Part shown: one piece after another, positions 7,837 to 16,541 of the stretch | Layout: the number at the start of each line of letters is the position of its first letter | Numbering within the stretch: position 1 is the stretch's first letter | Assembly: GCF_008642295.1 (NCBI RefSeq) | Contig: NZ_CP029190.1 | Location: 3,827,501-3,891,500 of the forward strand | Length of the DNA: 64,000 nt | Source of the DNA: Streptomyces venezuelae | GTDB lineage: Bacteria; Actinomycetota; Actinomycetes; Streptomycetales; Streptomycetaceae | Direction of reading: 5' to 3' | Made by a program: the position numbers and the translations under genes | Notes under the pieces: generated by a model | Told to the model about the DNA's origin: nothing | What the model saw: only the letters and a program-made list of their open reading frames with translations | The model's database searches: none

Positions 7837-10008
7837 TTAGGGGGTGTCCGGGAGGTTCTCCGGGTCGGCCTTCGACTGTTCGTGCAGCTCGAACCAGATG
7901 GACTTGCCCTCACCGCGCGGGTCCACGCCCCAGCGGTCGGCCAGCATCTCCATCAGCAGCACCCCGCGCCCGCTGGAGGCCATCTCGCCGGGGTGCCGCT
8001 TGTGCGGCAGTTCGTCGCTGCCGTCGGCCACTTCCACCCGCAGCCGCCGGGTGCCGTGTTCCCCGGCCGCCTCCGCGACCAGCAGCGCATCGCCGTCGGT
8101 GTGCATCAGGACGTTGGTGACCATCTCGGAGACCATCAGCACGGCCGAATCGACCTGGTCCTCGTCGGCCCAGTCGTGCAGCAGCTGCCGCACCTGCTGC
8201 CGGGCTCCGGCGATGCGTTCCGGTTCGGCCTGGGCCACGGTCAGCATGGTCCGGCGGACCGGCCGGGCCGGGTGGGCGAGCCCGGCGCCGCAGCCGCAGC
8301 CCGGCCCCTCGCGGCAGAGCAGCACCAGGGCGATGTCGTCCTCGCGCCGGTCGGCCAGCGGGCCGGTGGTGTGATGCGAGGACGGCCCGTGCACGGCGGA
8401 GACCAGCAGGTCCGCGAGTTTCTCCAGGCTCTCCGACTCGTGCGTGCCGGTCTCCAGGATGGCCCGCAGCCGGGCCCAGCCGGTGTCCAGGTCGTGACCG
8501 CCGGTCTCGATGAGCCCGTCCGTGCACAGCATCATCGTTTCGCCGGGTTCGAGGGTGAACCGGGTCGTCGGGTAGTCGGTGTCCGCGACGATGCCCAGTG
8601 GCAGTCCGCCCGCCGTCGGCCGCATCAGCACGGTCCCGTCGGTCATCCGGACCACCGGGTCGGGGTGGCCCGCCCGGGCCACCTCCAGCATCCCGGTCTC
8701 CGGATCGCACTCCACGTACAGACAGGTCGCGAACCGGGGGCCGACGTCTTCGTCCTCCTCGTCCTCCTCGTAGGAGTCGGTCAGCCCGGCCAGGAACCGG
8801 GAGGCGCGGGAGAGCACCGCATCCGGCCGGTGGCCCTCCGAGGCGTAGGCCCGTACGGCGATCCGGAGCTGGCCCATCAGGCCCGCCGCCCGTACGTCAT
8901 GGCCCTGCACATCGCCGATGACCAGGGCGAACCGGTCACCCCCGGGCAGCGGGATCATGTCGTACCAGTCGCCGCCGACCTGGAGTCCGCCGCCGGTGGG
9001 CACATAGCGGGCGGCGACCGTCATCCCGGGGATCTCCGGCCCGAGGGTGGGCATCATCGCCCGCTGGAGACCGGTGGTGAGCTCCCGCTCGGACTCGGCC
9101 ACGCCCGCCCGCTGGAGGGCCTGGGCCAGCATCCGGGCGACCGTGGTGAGGACCGAGCGTTCGTCGGGGGAGAAGGACACCGGGTGCTTGAAGGCGGCCA
9201 TCCAGGCGCCCATGGTCCGGCCGGCGACGATCAGCGGCAGGAAGGCCCAGGAGGCGCGGGCGAAGCGCCGGGCCAGCGGCCAGGCCGCCGGGAAGCGCCG
9301 TTTGTACTCCTCCGGGCTGGGCAGGTAGAGCGCCCGCCCGGTCCGGACCACCTCGGCGGCCGGGTAGTCCGTCTCCAGCAGCATCTCGGTGAACGGACCC
9401 TCGTCCCCCGGATTGTGCCCGTGGTGCCCGATGACCGACAGCCGGTCCCCGGCCACCCCGAAGACCGCCAGCCCGTCCGGGGTGAACCCGGGCATCGACA
9501 GCGAGGCGGCCACCCGCAGCACCTCGGCGGTGGACCGGGCCTCGGCCAGGGCCCGGCCCGCATCCAGCAGGAAGGCCTCCCGGGAGCGCCGCCAGTCGCC
9601 GGTGATCGCGGTGTGCGCGGCGGTGGTGCCCGGCTGCGGGGCGGCGATCTCCTGGAGGGTGCCGACCAGCTGGTAGTCCGTACGGCCGTCCGCCGTGCGG
9701 TTCTCCAGCGGCTTGGAGCGGCTGCGTACGGTGCGCAGCACCCGCCCGTCCTCGTCCATCACCCGGAGCAGCGCCTCGGCCAGGGTGCCCTCGGCGACCG
9801 CCAGCTGCACGATGCCGTTGATCTCGTTCCAGTCCACCGGGTGGAAGCGGGAGCGCACCGCGACCTCGGGGAGGTGCACCTCCTCGGCGGGCAGGCCGAG
9901 CAGCCGGGCGGCCTCGCCGTCGAGGGTGACCGTCCCGGAGGCGTTGTCCCAGCGCCACAGGCCGGTTGCGATCGCGGCCAGGACGTCCTCGGTGCGCATG
10001 TACGTCAT
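7837..10008 (-). CDS. PAS-GAF-SpoIIE phosphatase with C-terminal HATPase domain
   Basis: This 723-aa signalling protein has four regions: a PAS domain (about residues 5-115, GLWRWDNASGTVTLDGEA), a GAF domain (about 140-300), a PP2C/SpoIIE phosphatase (about 315-540, with GGDWYDMIPLPGG, IGDVQGHDVRAAGLMGQLR, LCTDGLIETGG and EDDIALVLL) and an anti-sigma-like HATPase domain (about 585-710, VLMVSEMVTNVLMHT). A short Cys/Gly linker (GPGCGCGAGL) joins the last two. Such proteins can both dephosphorylate an anti-sigma antagonist and bind sigma or phosphorylate the antagonist. It is divergent from aspS and leads the AI-2E transporter gene. Confidence 0.93.
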   Translation of the reverse strand: MTYMRTEDVLAAIATGLWRWDNASGTVTLDGEAARLLGLPAEEVHLPEVAVRSRFHPVDWNEINGIVQLAVAEGTLAEALLRVMDEDGRVLRTVRSRSKPLENRTADGRTDYQLVGTLQEIAAPQPGTTAAHTAITGDWRRSREAFLLDAGRALAEARSTAEVLRVAASLSMPGFTPDGLAVFGVAGDRLSVIGHHGHNPGDEGPFTEMLLETDYPAAEVVRTGRALYLPSPEEYKRRFPAAWPLARRFARASWAFLPLIVAGRTMGAWMAAFKHPVSFSPDERSVLTTVARMLAQALQRAGVAESERELTTGLQRAMMPTLGPEIPGMTVAARYVPTGGGLQVGGDWYDMIPLPGGDRFALVIGDVQGHDVRAAGLMGQLRIAVRAYASEGHRPDAVLSRASRFLAGLTDSYEEDEEDEDVGPRFATCLYVECDPETGMLEVARAGHPDPVVRMTDGTVLMRPTAGGLPLGIVADTDYPTTRFTLEPGETMMLCTDGLIETGGHDLDTGWARLRAILETGTHESESLEKLADLLVSAVHGPSSHHTTGPLADRREDDIALVLLCREGPGCGCGAGLAHPARPVRRTMLTVAQAEPERIAGARQQVRQLLHDWADEDQVDSAVLMVSEMVTNVLMHTDGDALLVAEAAGEHGTRRLRVEVADGSDELPHKRHPGEMASSGRGVLLMEMLADRWGVDPRGEGKSIWFELHEQSKADPENLPDTP

Positions 10009-10121
10009 CTTTACAGGTCATAGCCGTGAGCCGCCCGTCAGGCCGTCGGCGGGCCGGTTGCGGGCCGGGCGGTAACCTTGGTGGGGTTGAATCCCAGCTG
10101 CTATCGCGAAGAACTGGATGA

Positions 10122-11942
10122 ATGATGCATCGGTACAGGTCCCACACCTGCGGCGAGCTCCGCGCCTCTGACGTCGGCACCGACGTCCGGCTGAGCGGCT
10201 GGCTGCACAATCGTCGAGACCTGGGCGGCATCCTCTTCATCGATCTGCGCGATCACTACGGCATCACGCAGCTCGTCGCCCGTCCCGGCACCGCAGCCGC
10301 CGAGGCGCTGGACAAGCTCTCCAAGGAGACGGTGATCCGGGTCGACGGCAAGGTCGTCTCCCGCGGCGCCGAGAACATCAACCCCGAGCTGCCGACCGGC
10401 GAGATCGAGATCGAGGCCGCCGAGGTCGAGGTGCTCGGTGCCGCCGCCCCGCTGCCGTTCACGATCAACACGGACGACGGCGTCAACGAGGAGCGCCGCC
10501 TGGAGTACCGCTTCCTCGACCTGCGCCGCGAGCGCATGCACCGCAACATCATGCTGCGCTCCGCTGTCATCGCCGCGATCCGCCACAAGATGGTGGCCCT
10601 CGGCTTCAACGAGATGGCGACCCCGATCCTCACCGCCACCTCCCCCGAGGGCGCGCGCGACTTCGTGGTCCCCTCCCGCCTGAACCCGGGCAAGTTCTAC
10701 GCCCTGCCGCAGGCGCCGCAGCAGTTCAAGCAGCTGCTGATGATCTCCGGTTTCGACCGCTACTTCCAGATCGCGCCCTGCTTCCGCGACGAGGACGCCC
10801 GCGCCGACCGCTCGCCGGGCGAGTTCTACCAGCTCGACGTGGAGATGTCCTTCGTCGAGCAGGAGGACGTCTTCCAGCCGATCGAGAAGCTGATGACCGA
10901 GCTCTTCACCGAGTTCGGCGGCGGGCGCGAGGTCACCTCCCCGTTCCCGCGGATCCCGTTCCGCGAGTCGATGCTGAAGTACGGCAACGACAAGCCCGAC
11001 CTGCGCGCCAAGCTGGAACTCGTCGACATCACCGACGTCTTCGAGGGCTCGGAGTTCAAGGCGTTCGCGGGCAAGCACGTGCGCGCCCTGCCGGTGCCGG
11101 ACACCGCCGGCCAGCCGCGCAAGTTCTTCGACGGCCTCGGCGACTTCGCGGTCTCGCTGGGCGCGAAGGGCCTGGCCTGGGTGCGGGTCGGCGAGGACGG
11201 CAGCCTGTCCGGCCCGATCGCCAAGTTCCTCACCGAGGAGAACGTCAAGGTCCTCACCGAGCGCCTGGGCCTGGTCCCCGGCCACGCGGTGTTCTTCGGC
11301 GCGGGCGAGTTCGACGAGGTCTCCAAGATCATGGGCCCGGTCCGGGTCGAGGCGGCCAAGCGGGCCGGCCAGTTCGAGGAGAACGTCTTCCGGTTCTGCT
11401 GGATCGTCGACTTCCCGATGTACGAGAAGGACGAGGAGACCGGCCGGATCGACTTCTCCCACAACCCGTTCTCCATGCCGCAGGGCGGCATGAAGGACCT
11501 GGAGGAGAAGGACCCGCTGGACATCCTGGCCTGGCAGTACGACATCGTCTGCAACGGCATCGAGCTGTCCTCCGGCGCCATCCGCAACCACGAGCCCGAG
11601 GTCATGCTGAAGGCCTTCGAGATCGCGGGCTACGAGGCGGAGACCGTCGAGCGCGAGTTCGCCGGCATGCTGCGCGCGTTCCGCCTGGGCGCCCCGCCGC
11701 ACGGCGGCATCGCCCCGGGCGTGGACCGCATCGTGATGCTGCTGGCGGACGAGCCGAACATCCGCGAGACCATCGCCTTCCCGCTGAACGGCAACGCGCA
11801 GGACCTGATGATGGGCGCGCCGACGGTGCTGGAGGAGGCCCGCCTGCGCGAGCTGAACATCGCGCTGCGGAAGCCGGCCGAGGTCAAGCCGGCGGACGCC
11901 AAGCCGGTGTCGGAGTCGGTCCACCCGGACGCGGCGCGCTAG
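10122..11942 (+). CDS. aspS: Aspartyl-tRNA synthetase
   Basis: The 606-aa class II synthetase charges tRNA-Asp (in actinomycetes often also tRNA-Asn, with later amidation). Visible elements are the OB-fold anticodon-binding domain ([23 protein letters not shown]), the bacterial [11 protein letters not shown] segment, motif 2 ([20 protein letters not shown]), a GAD insertion domain and motif 3 ([14 protein letters not shown]). Two adjacent ATG codons at 10122 and 10125 compete for the start. A very strong terminator lies 20 bp past the stop, inside the end of the convergent gene. Confidence 0.98.
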   Translation: MMHRYRSHTCGELRASDVGTDVRLSGWLHNRRDLGGILFIDLRDHYGITQLVARPGTAAAEALDKLSKETVIRVDGKVVSRGAENINPELPTGEIEIEAAEVEVLGAAAPLPFTINTDDGVNEERRLEYRFLDLRRERMHRNIMLRSAVIAAIRHKMVALGFNEMATPILTATSPEGARDFVVPSRLNPGKFYALPQAPQQFKQLLMISGFDRYFQIAPCFRDEDARADRSPGEFYQLDVEMSFVEQEDVFQPIEKLMTELFTEFGGGREVTSPFPRIPFRESMLKYGNDKPDLRAKLELVDITDVFEGSEFKAFAGKHVRALPVPDTAGQPRKFFDGLGDFAVSLGAKGLAWVRVGEDGSLSGPIAKFLTEENVKVLTERLGLVPGHAVFFGAGEFDEVSKIMGPVRVEAAKRAGQFEENVFRFCWIVDFPMYEKDEETGRIDFSHNPFSMPQGGMKDLEEKDPLDILAWQYDIVCNGIELSSGAIRNHEPEVMLKAFEIAGYEAETVEREFAGMLRAFRLGAPPHGGIAPGVDRIVMLLADEPNIRETIAFPLNGNAQDLMMGAPTVLEEARLRELNIALRKPAEVKPADAKPVSESVHPDAAR

Positions 11943-12568
11943 TTCTGGCTGTAGCTGTACGCGAAGGGCCCGGGATCCGGACGGATCCCGGGCCCTTCGT
12001 CCGTTCTCGCGGGGCTGCTGATGCTGATCAGGACCCGGTAGGCCTGCTTGCCCTTTGGCAGCGGGGCGGGGGAGTCCGGTCCGGGGACGAAGGCCTGGGG
12101 CGTGTGGACGGTGACCTCGACGCCGTCCCGGTAGACGATCCGGCCGGGGTGCTGCCGGTCCGGCTTGGGGGCGGCCGACCAGGAGACCAAGGTCCGTTCC
12201 GGAGCGACGTACCCGACCGGCCCGTGGCTGCTGTTGCTGCCGTTGGCGTTGTCGCCGTCGGTGTCGTACGCCTCGTGCAGTGCCCAGGCCGCCCAGGTGA
12301 GGAACAGGACCGGCACGACGAAGGCGGTGATGCCGAGCCCGATGCCGAGGTTGGCGGTGGTGGTGGCGGTTCCGGTGGCGGGTCCGGTGGCGAGGTTGCG
12401 TCGGGCCCGGCCGCGGGCCACTGCGCCGCACACCACGGCGGCGATGCCGAGCGGCGGGGCCGCCAGGGACGCCGGCAGCAGTACGGGCGTCATCACCAGC
12501 GCCATCAGGCCCAGTGTGCCGAGCACCGCCGCGGCGGTGCCGATCCCCGTCGGCTCGTCTCTCTCCAT
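11939..12568 (-). CDS. DUF4190-like membrane protein
   Basis: The 209-aa protein has two hydrophobic hairpins ([20 protein letters not shown] ... [14 protein letters not shown], then [20 protein letters not shown]) in the arrangement of DUF4190 proteins, followed by an extracytoplasmic domain of about 110 residues. The C-terminal 20 or so codons (roughly [20 protein letters not shown]) are encoded by the perfect hairpin that terminates aspS, and the stop codons of the two genes overlap by 4 bp. The start MERDEPTG at 12568 is preferred to a GTG three codons upstream. Confidence 0.75.
   Translation of the reverse strand: MERDEPTGIGTAAAVLGTLGLMALVMTPVLLPASLAAPPLGIAAVVCGAVARGRARRNLATGPATGTATTTANLGIGLGITAFVVPVLFLTWAAWALHEAYDTDGDNANGSNSSHGPVGYVAPERTLVSWSAAPKPDRQHPGRIVYRDGVEVTVHTPQAFVPGPDSPAPLPKGKQAYRVLISISSPARTDEGPGIRPDPGPFAYSYSQN
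11963..11998. terminator. aspS terminator, embedded in the convergent coding sequence
   Basis: GAAGGGCCCGGGATCC (11963-11978) and GGATCCCGGGCCCTTC (11983-11998) are perfect 16-bp arms around a 4-nt GGAC loop. On the plus strand it starts 20 bp after the aspS stop. On the minus strand it is the last part of the DUF4190-like gene. Confidence 0.9.
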
Positions 12569-12651
12569 GCCCCGCACGCTAGGTGCCGGGCGGGCGGCCC
12601 CGCTTCGGCGCGGATACTCAGATCCGCGCTGAGTACGGGGCCGCCGTGACG

Positions 12652-14076
12652 TCAGAACCGGTTGAGGATGCCCTTGAGGAGGGCGGCGGAGGTCAGCTCG
12701 CGGGGAGCGGGTCCGGCGTGGAAGAAGCCGGCGTTCTCGGCGTCGAGCTTGCGGAGGAAGTCGAAGGCCTTCGCGTCGTGTTCACCGAAGGCGACGAACT
12801 GCCAGTGGATGTCGTGCGCGGCGGCATCGGCGAGGGCCTGGCGGGCGGGCACCCGGTTGTCGGGTGCGCCGTCCGTCTGGAACACGACGTAGGCCGGGCC
12901 GTCGGCGCCGTTCTTCTCGTAGTGCTCGACGACCGCCTCGACGGCACGGTGGTAGCTGGTGCGGCCCATGTGCCCGAGGGAGGTGTGGGCGGCGTCGACC
13001 CAGCCGTCGTTGTGGGCGTCGAGGGTGAGGTCGGCGGTCCCGTCGATGTCGGTGGAGAAGAACACCGTGTGGACGGTGGCCTCCTCGTCGAGGTGCGCGG
13101 CGAGGGCGAGGGCGTGGTCGGCGAGGTACTGGGCGCTGCCGTCCTTGTAGTACGGCCGCATGGACCCGGAGCGGTCCAGCACCAGGTAGACCCTGGCCCG
13201 CGCGCCGGCCCGCTGCTTGCCGCGCAGCACCTGCCCGGCGGCCTTGTACGCCCCGGCAACCCCGGGCGCCCGCCGCTTCACGGCAGCCAACGCAACAGCC
13301 GGCTCCGCCTGGACCGGCTCGGCCTGGACCGGCTCGGGCTCCGGCTCGGCCTCGGCGGCCACCGGCTCCGCCTGCACGGCGACCGGCTCAGCCTCGGCGG
13401 CCGGTACGGGCTCGGCCGCAGGCTCCGCCTCGGCGGCCACCGGCTCGGGTGCCGGCTCCACGATCGGCTCCGGCTCGGCCACCGGCTCCGCCTGCACGGC
13501 GACCGGCTCGGCTTCAGCGGCGGCCGGTACGGGCTCGGGCTCCGCGGCGGCGATCGGCTCGGCCACGGGCTCCGGCTCCGCCTCGGCGGCTGCGGCGGCC
13601 GGCTCCGCCGGCACGGGCTCGGCCGCAGCTGCGGGCTCCACGACCGGCTCCGGCTCGGCCTCGGCGGCCACCGGCTCGGGTGCCGGCTCCACGATCGGCT
13701 CCGGCTCGGCCACCGGCTCCGCCTGCACGGCGACCGGCTCAGCCTCGGCGGCCGGTACGGGCTCGGGCTCCGCGGGCACGGGCTCGGCGGTCACCGGCGG
13801 GGTGGAGGTGGTGGCGCGGCGGGCTTCCGGGACCGTGGGGTCCGGAGCCGGGGCCGTGAGGAGGGTGCCGCGGTCGCGCGGGGCCGACTGCGGCGGCACC
13901 AGCGGATTGTCGAAGGACGCCGCCACAAGCGCCTCCGCCGCATCCATCGGCGTGCGCTCCGCCGCCTGCGCGGGGAGAGCGGGCTGGGCGGTGGTGGTGG
14001 CAGTGGGATCGGTGCTCTCCGGGACCGGTTCCGGAGACCGGCCGAACACCTTGCGCAACAAGCTCCGAATACCCAT
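12652..14076 (-). CDS. VWA/TerF-type protein with a long Ala/Glu/Pro/Val repeat linker
   Basis: The 474-aa protein starts [17 protein letters not shown] and then has about 170 residues of [13 protein letters not shown] low complexity (about residues 85-255). A von Willebrand A domain follows with an intact MIDAS ([11 protein letters not shown], then a late [15 protein letters not shown]). The VWA part and the ending [21 protein letters not shown] match the TerF / vWA-TerF family of tellurite and stress proteins. No signal peptide is present, so it is probably cytoplasmic, with the repeat acting as an extended spacer. No other ter genes are nearby. Confidence 0.85.
   Translation of the reverse strand: MGIRSLLRKVFGRSPEPVPESTDPTATTTAQPALPAQAAERTPMDAAEALVAASFDNPLVPPQSAPRDRGTLLTAPAPDPTVPEARRATTSTPPVTAEPVPAEPEPVPAAEAEPVAVQAEPVAEPEPIVEPAPEPVAAEAEPEPVVEPAAAAEPVPAEPAAAAAEAEPEPVAEPIAAAEPEPVPAAAEAEPVAVQAEPVAEPEPIVEPAPEPVAAEAEPAAEPVPAAEAEPVAVQAEPVAAEAEPEPEPVQAEPVQAEPAVALAAVKRRAPGVAGAYKAAGQVLRGKQRAGARARVYLVLDRSGSMRPYYKDGSAQYLADHALALAAHLDEEATVHTVFFSTDIDGTADLTLDAHNDGWVDAAHTSLGHMGRTSYHRAVEAVVEHYEKNGADGPAYVVFQTDGAPDNRVPARQALADAAAHDIHWQFVAFGEHDAKAFDFLRKLDAENAGFFHAGPAPRELTSAALLKGILNRF
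13427..13741 (-). repeat. Internal direct repeat in the VWA protein linker
   Basis: A segment of about 80 bp encoding [19 protein letters not shown] and its flanks at about 13430-13510 recurs nearly identically at about 13660-13741, 231 bp (77 codons) away. A third, partial copy is near 13340-13400. The offset is a multiple of three, so expansion or contraction would keep the reading frame. Confidence 0.8.
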
Positions 14077-14385
14077 GGGCCAGGCCTTTCGCATGAGTGC
14101 GTGCGTCATTTGTCCGTGCTGTGCGGAAGATCCCTGCCCAGAGTGGACACGTAAGGTTATCGACCCCGTGGCTGGAAACACCGGCAGGGCGCCCTTTCGG
14201 GGCGCCTGCCGCACGAGCACAGGGGCCGCCCGGGTGAACTCCCGCTCCGACCGGCCGCGTTCATGAATTGTTCATCCATGAGCCGCCGTAGTGGCGCAAC
14301 GCCCTCCTACCGTCACGGCTGGATTCATTCCGACACGTTGTCGGCGCAGGGGGCGTCGCCGTGTACCTACCCGGAGGACGTCGTC
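14077..14385. other. Divergent intergenic region between the VWA gene and phoX
   Basis: These 309 bp hold no gene. They contain an imperfect hairpin at 14183-14210 (GGCAGGGCGCCC / GGGGCGCCTGCC), a reverse-strand GTTCACCC at 14232-14239, and a two-unit PHO box at 14259-14280. The phoX ribosome-binding site GGAGGAC precedes the GTG at 14386. Confidence 0.6.
14259..14280 (+). promoter_or_regulatory. PHO box (PhoP direct-repeat units) upstream of phoX
   Basis: GTTCATGAATT (14259-14269) and GTTCATCCATG (14270-14280) are two adjacent 11-bp units starting GTTCAT, matching the 11-nt direct-repeat layout of Streptomyces PhoP sites (conserved GTTCACC core plus a variable tail). A reverse-strand GTTCACCC occurs 19 bp upstream. 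The box lies 105 bp before the phoX start, so phosphate-starvation activation is expected. Confidence 0.75.
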
Positions 14386-16470
14386 GTGCGCAAGCTGCTG
14401 CCCCTTCTCTCGAACAACCACGCAGGTGGTCGCTCCGCCCTCACCTGCCGTTACCGCTGTGGTGACGCCTGTTTCCACGAGGTCCCCAACACCAGCGACA
14501 ACGAGTACGCCGGTGACGTCATAGCCAAGGCCTACTCCCGCCGCTCGATGATGCGCGCCGCCGCGGTGGTCACCGTCGCCGGTACGGTCGGCACCTCCGT
14601 CGCCCTCAGCCAGAGCGGTGGCACCGCCAACGCCGTCGAGGGCGCTGCCGCCGCAGCCGGTTCCGAGGGCGGCCAGGCCGCCCGCGGCCTGCGCTTCACC
14701 TCCGTCGCCCCCAACACCGCCGACCAGGTCACCATCCCCGAGGGCTACGCCCAGAACGTCGTGATCAAGTGGGGTGACCCGATCCTCCGCGGCGCCCCGG
14801 GCTTCAACCCCGACAAGCAGACCGCCGCCGCCCAGGCCGGTCAGTTCGGCTACAACAACGACTTCCTCAGCCTGCTCCCGCTCGGCGGCAACTACGAGCG
14901 CCAGCAGCTGATGGTCGCCAACCACGAGTACACGGACGAAGTCCTGATGTTCAAGGGCTACGACGCGGCCAACCCGACCCGCGAGCAGGTCGAGATCGCC
15001 TGGGCCGCGCACGGCCTGTCCGTGGTCGTCGTCCAGGAGGACCACCGCAGCGGCAAGCTGACGGCCGTCAGCCGCCACCAGCTCAACCGCCGCCTGCACA
15101 CCACCAGCGAGTTCCGCATGGCCGGCCCGGCCGCGGGCAGCGACCTGCTGAAGACCTCCGTCGACCCGACCGGCACCAAGGTGCTCGGCACCCTCAACAA
15201 CTGCGCCGGCGGCACCACCCCGTGGGGCACCACCCTCCACGGCGAGGAGAACTTCAACCAGTACTTCGCCAACGGCGGCAGCGTCACCGAGCCGGTCCAG
15301 GCGGCCCGCCTGAAGCGCTACGGCATCACCGGCGCCGCCTCCGAGCGCAAGTGGGAGCGGTTCGACAAGCGCTTCGACGTGGCCCAGGAGCCCAACGAGG
15401 CGAACCGCTTCGGCTACGTGGTCGAGCTCGACCCGTACGACCCGAACTCGGTCCCGCGCAAGCGCACCGCCCTCGGCCGCTTCAAGCACGAGGCCGCGCA
15501 GCCCCGTCTCACCGAGGACGGCCGTCCGGTCGTCTACATGGGCGACGATGAGCGCTTCGACTACTTCTACAAGTTCGTGTCGAGCAAGCAGATGAAGAAG
15601 GGCAACAGCCGGGCGGCGAAGGAGCACAACCTGACGCTCCTCGACGAGGGCACCCTCTACGTCGCCAAGCTCACCGGCGACTCCCCGGCCGCGGAGATCG
15701 ACGGCACCGGCAAGTACCCGAGCGACGGCCAGTTCGACGGCACCGGCGTGTGGATCCCGCTGGCCACCGGCAACGTCTCCCACGTGGAGGGCTTCACCGC
15801 CGAGGAGGTGTACATCTTCACCCGGCAGGCCGCCGACAAGGTGGGCGCCACCAAGATGGACCGCCCCGAGGACGTCGAGCCGTCCCCGCGCACCGGCCGG
15901 GTCTACGTCGCGCTGACCAACAACACCGACCGCGGCAAGCCCGGCAAGGCGGAAGGCGCGACCGAGGCGAACCCGCGCAACCTCAACAAGCACGGCCAGA
16001 TCCTGGAGCTCGCCGAGAGCTTCGACGACCCGGCCGGTGACGCCTTCGCCTGGCGCCTCTTCCTGGTCGCCGGTGACCCGAACGACCCGGCCACCTACTT
16101 CGCCGGATTCCCGAAGGACAAGGTCAGCCCGATCTCCTGCCCGGACAACGTGGCCTTCGACCCGCACGGCAACCTGTGGATCTCCACCGACGGTGCCCAG
16201 CTCGGCTCCCACGACGGCCTGTTCGGCGTGGCGACCGCCGGTGAGCGCCGCGGTGAGCTGAAGCAGTTCCTGACCGTTCCGAAGGGCGCGGAAACCTGCG
16301 GCCCGATCATCCAGGACAAGCGGGTCCTGGTCGCGGTCCAGCACCCGGGTGAGATCGACGGCGCCTCCGTCGAGAAGCCGGCCTCGGTGTGGCCCGACGG
16401 CCCGGGCAAGATGGTCCGCCCGGCGGTCGTAAGCGTCTGGCGCAAGGACGGCCGCAACATCGGCGTCTGA
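14386..16470 (+). CDS. phoX: PhoX family (DUF839) Tat-exported phosphatase
   Basis: This 694-aa protein is an extracytoplasmic Ca/Fe-type alkaline phosphatase of the PhoX family. The twin-arginine signal YSRRSMMRAAAVVTVAGTVG lies unusually deep, at about residue 50, behind a Cys-containing leader (CRYRCGDACFHE); this leader is common in PhoX proteins. Family segments in the mature part include VANHEYTDEVLMF, NNCAGGTTPWGTTLHGEENF, RFKHEAAQ, PEDVEPSPRTGRVYVALTNN and CPDNVAFDPHGNLWISTDG. The GTG start at 14386 has GGAGG eight bases upstream. Regulation by PhoP is supported by the PHO box. It ends just before the parS palindrome. Confidence 0.95.
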   Translation: MRKLLPLLSNNHAGGRSALTCRYRCGDACFHEVPNTSDNEYAGDVIAKAYSRRSMMRAAAVVTVAGTVGTSVALSQSGGTANAVEGAAAAAGSEGGQAARGLRFTSVAPNTADQVTIPEGYAQNVVIKWGDPILRGAPGFNPDKQTAAAQAGQFGYNNDFLSLLPLGGNYERQQLMVANHEYTDEVLMFKGYDAANPTREQVEIAWAAHGLSVVVVQEDHRSGKLTAVSRHQLNRRLHTTSEFRMAGPAAGSDLLKTSVDPTGTKVLGTLNNCAGGTTPWGTTLHGEENFNQYFANGGSVTEPVQAARLKRYGITGAASERKWERFDKRFDVAQEPNEANRFGYVVELDPYDPNSVPRKRTALGRFKHEAAQPRLTEDGRPVVYMGDDERFDYFYKFVSSKQMKKGNSRAAKEHNLTLLDEGTLYVAKLTGDSPAAEIDGTGKYPSDGQFDGTGVWIPLATGNVSHVEGFTAEEVYIFTRQAADKVGATKMDRPEDVEPSPRTGRVYVALTNNTDRGKPGKAEGATEANPRNLNKHGQILELAESFDDPAGDAFAWRLFLVAGDPNDPATYFAGFPKDKVSPISCPDNVAFDPHGNLWISTDGAQLGSHDGLFGVATAGERRGELKQFLTVPKGAETCGPIIQDKRVLVAVQHPGEIDGASVEKPASVWPDGPGKMVRPAVVSVWRKDGRNIGV

Positions 16471-16480
16471 GGGTGAAGTT

Positions 16481-16510
16481 GGGGCCGTGTTTCACGTGAA
16501 ACACGGCCCC
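16481..16510. promoter_or_regulatory. parS (ParB-binding) site inside a 30-bp perfect palindrome
   Basis: The core GTTTCACGTGAAAC at 16489-16502, flanked by T and A to give TGTTTCACGTGAAACA, is the streptomycete parS consensus. The palindrome continues with GGGGCCG / CGGCCCC to cover 16481-16510 without a mismatch. It lies in the 71-bp space between the convergent phoX and sensor kinase genes, so it could also serve as a terminator stem. ParB binding here would nucleate the segregation complex. Confidence 0.92.
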
Positions 16511-16541
16511 GGCCTCGTTTCCGGCAGTTACTTGCCGAAGA

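Noticed and set aside
6382..10023. A 1213-codon open frame on the plus strand
   Set aside because: It lies antisense to the AI-2E permease and SpoIIE phosphatase genes, has Arg/Gly/His/Gln-rich shadow composition and no domain. It is a product of high third-position GC.
12652..14076. Tandem repeats as a CRISPR array
   Set aside because: The repeats are in-frame protein-coding low complexity without uniform spacers; no cas genes are present.
13217..14266. Plus-strand frame with Gly-Ser-Ala-Thr repeats
   Set aside because: It is the antisense reading of the Ala/Glu/Pro/Val linker of the VWA protein; the repeats merely mirror it.
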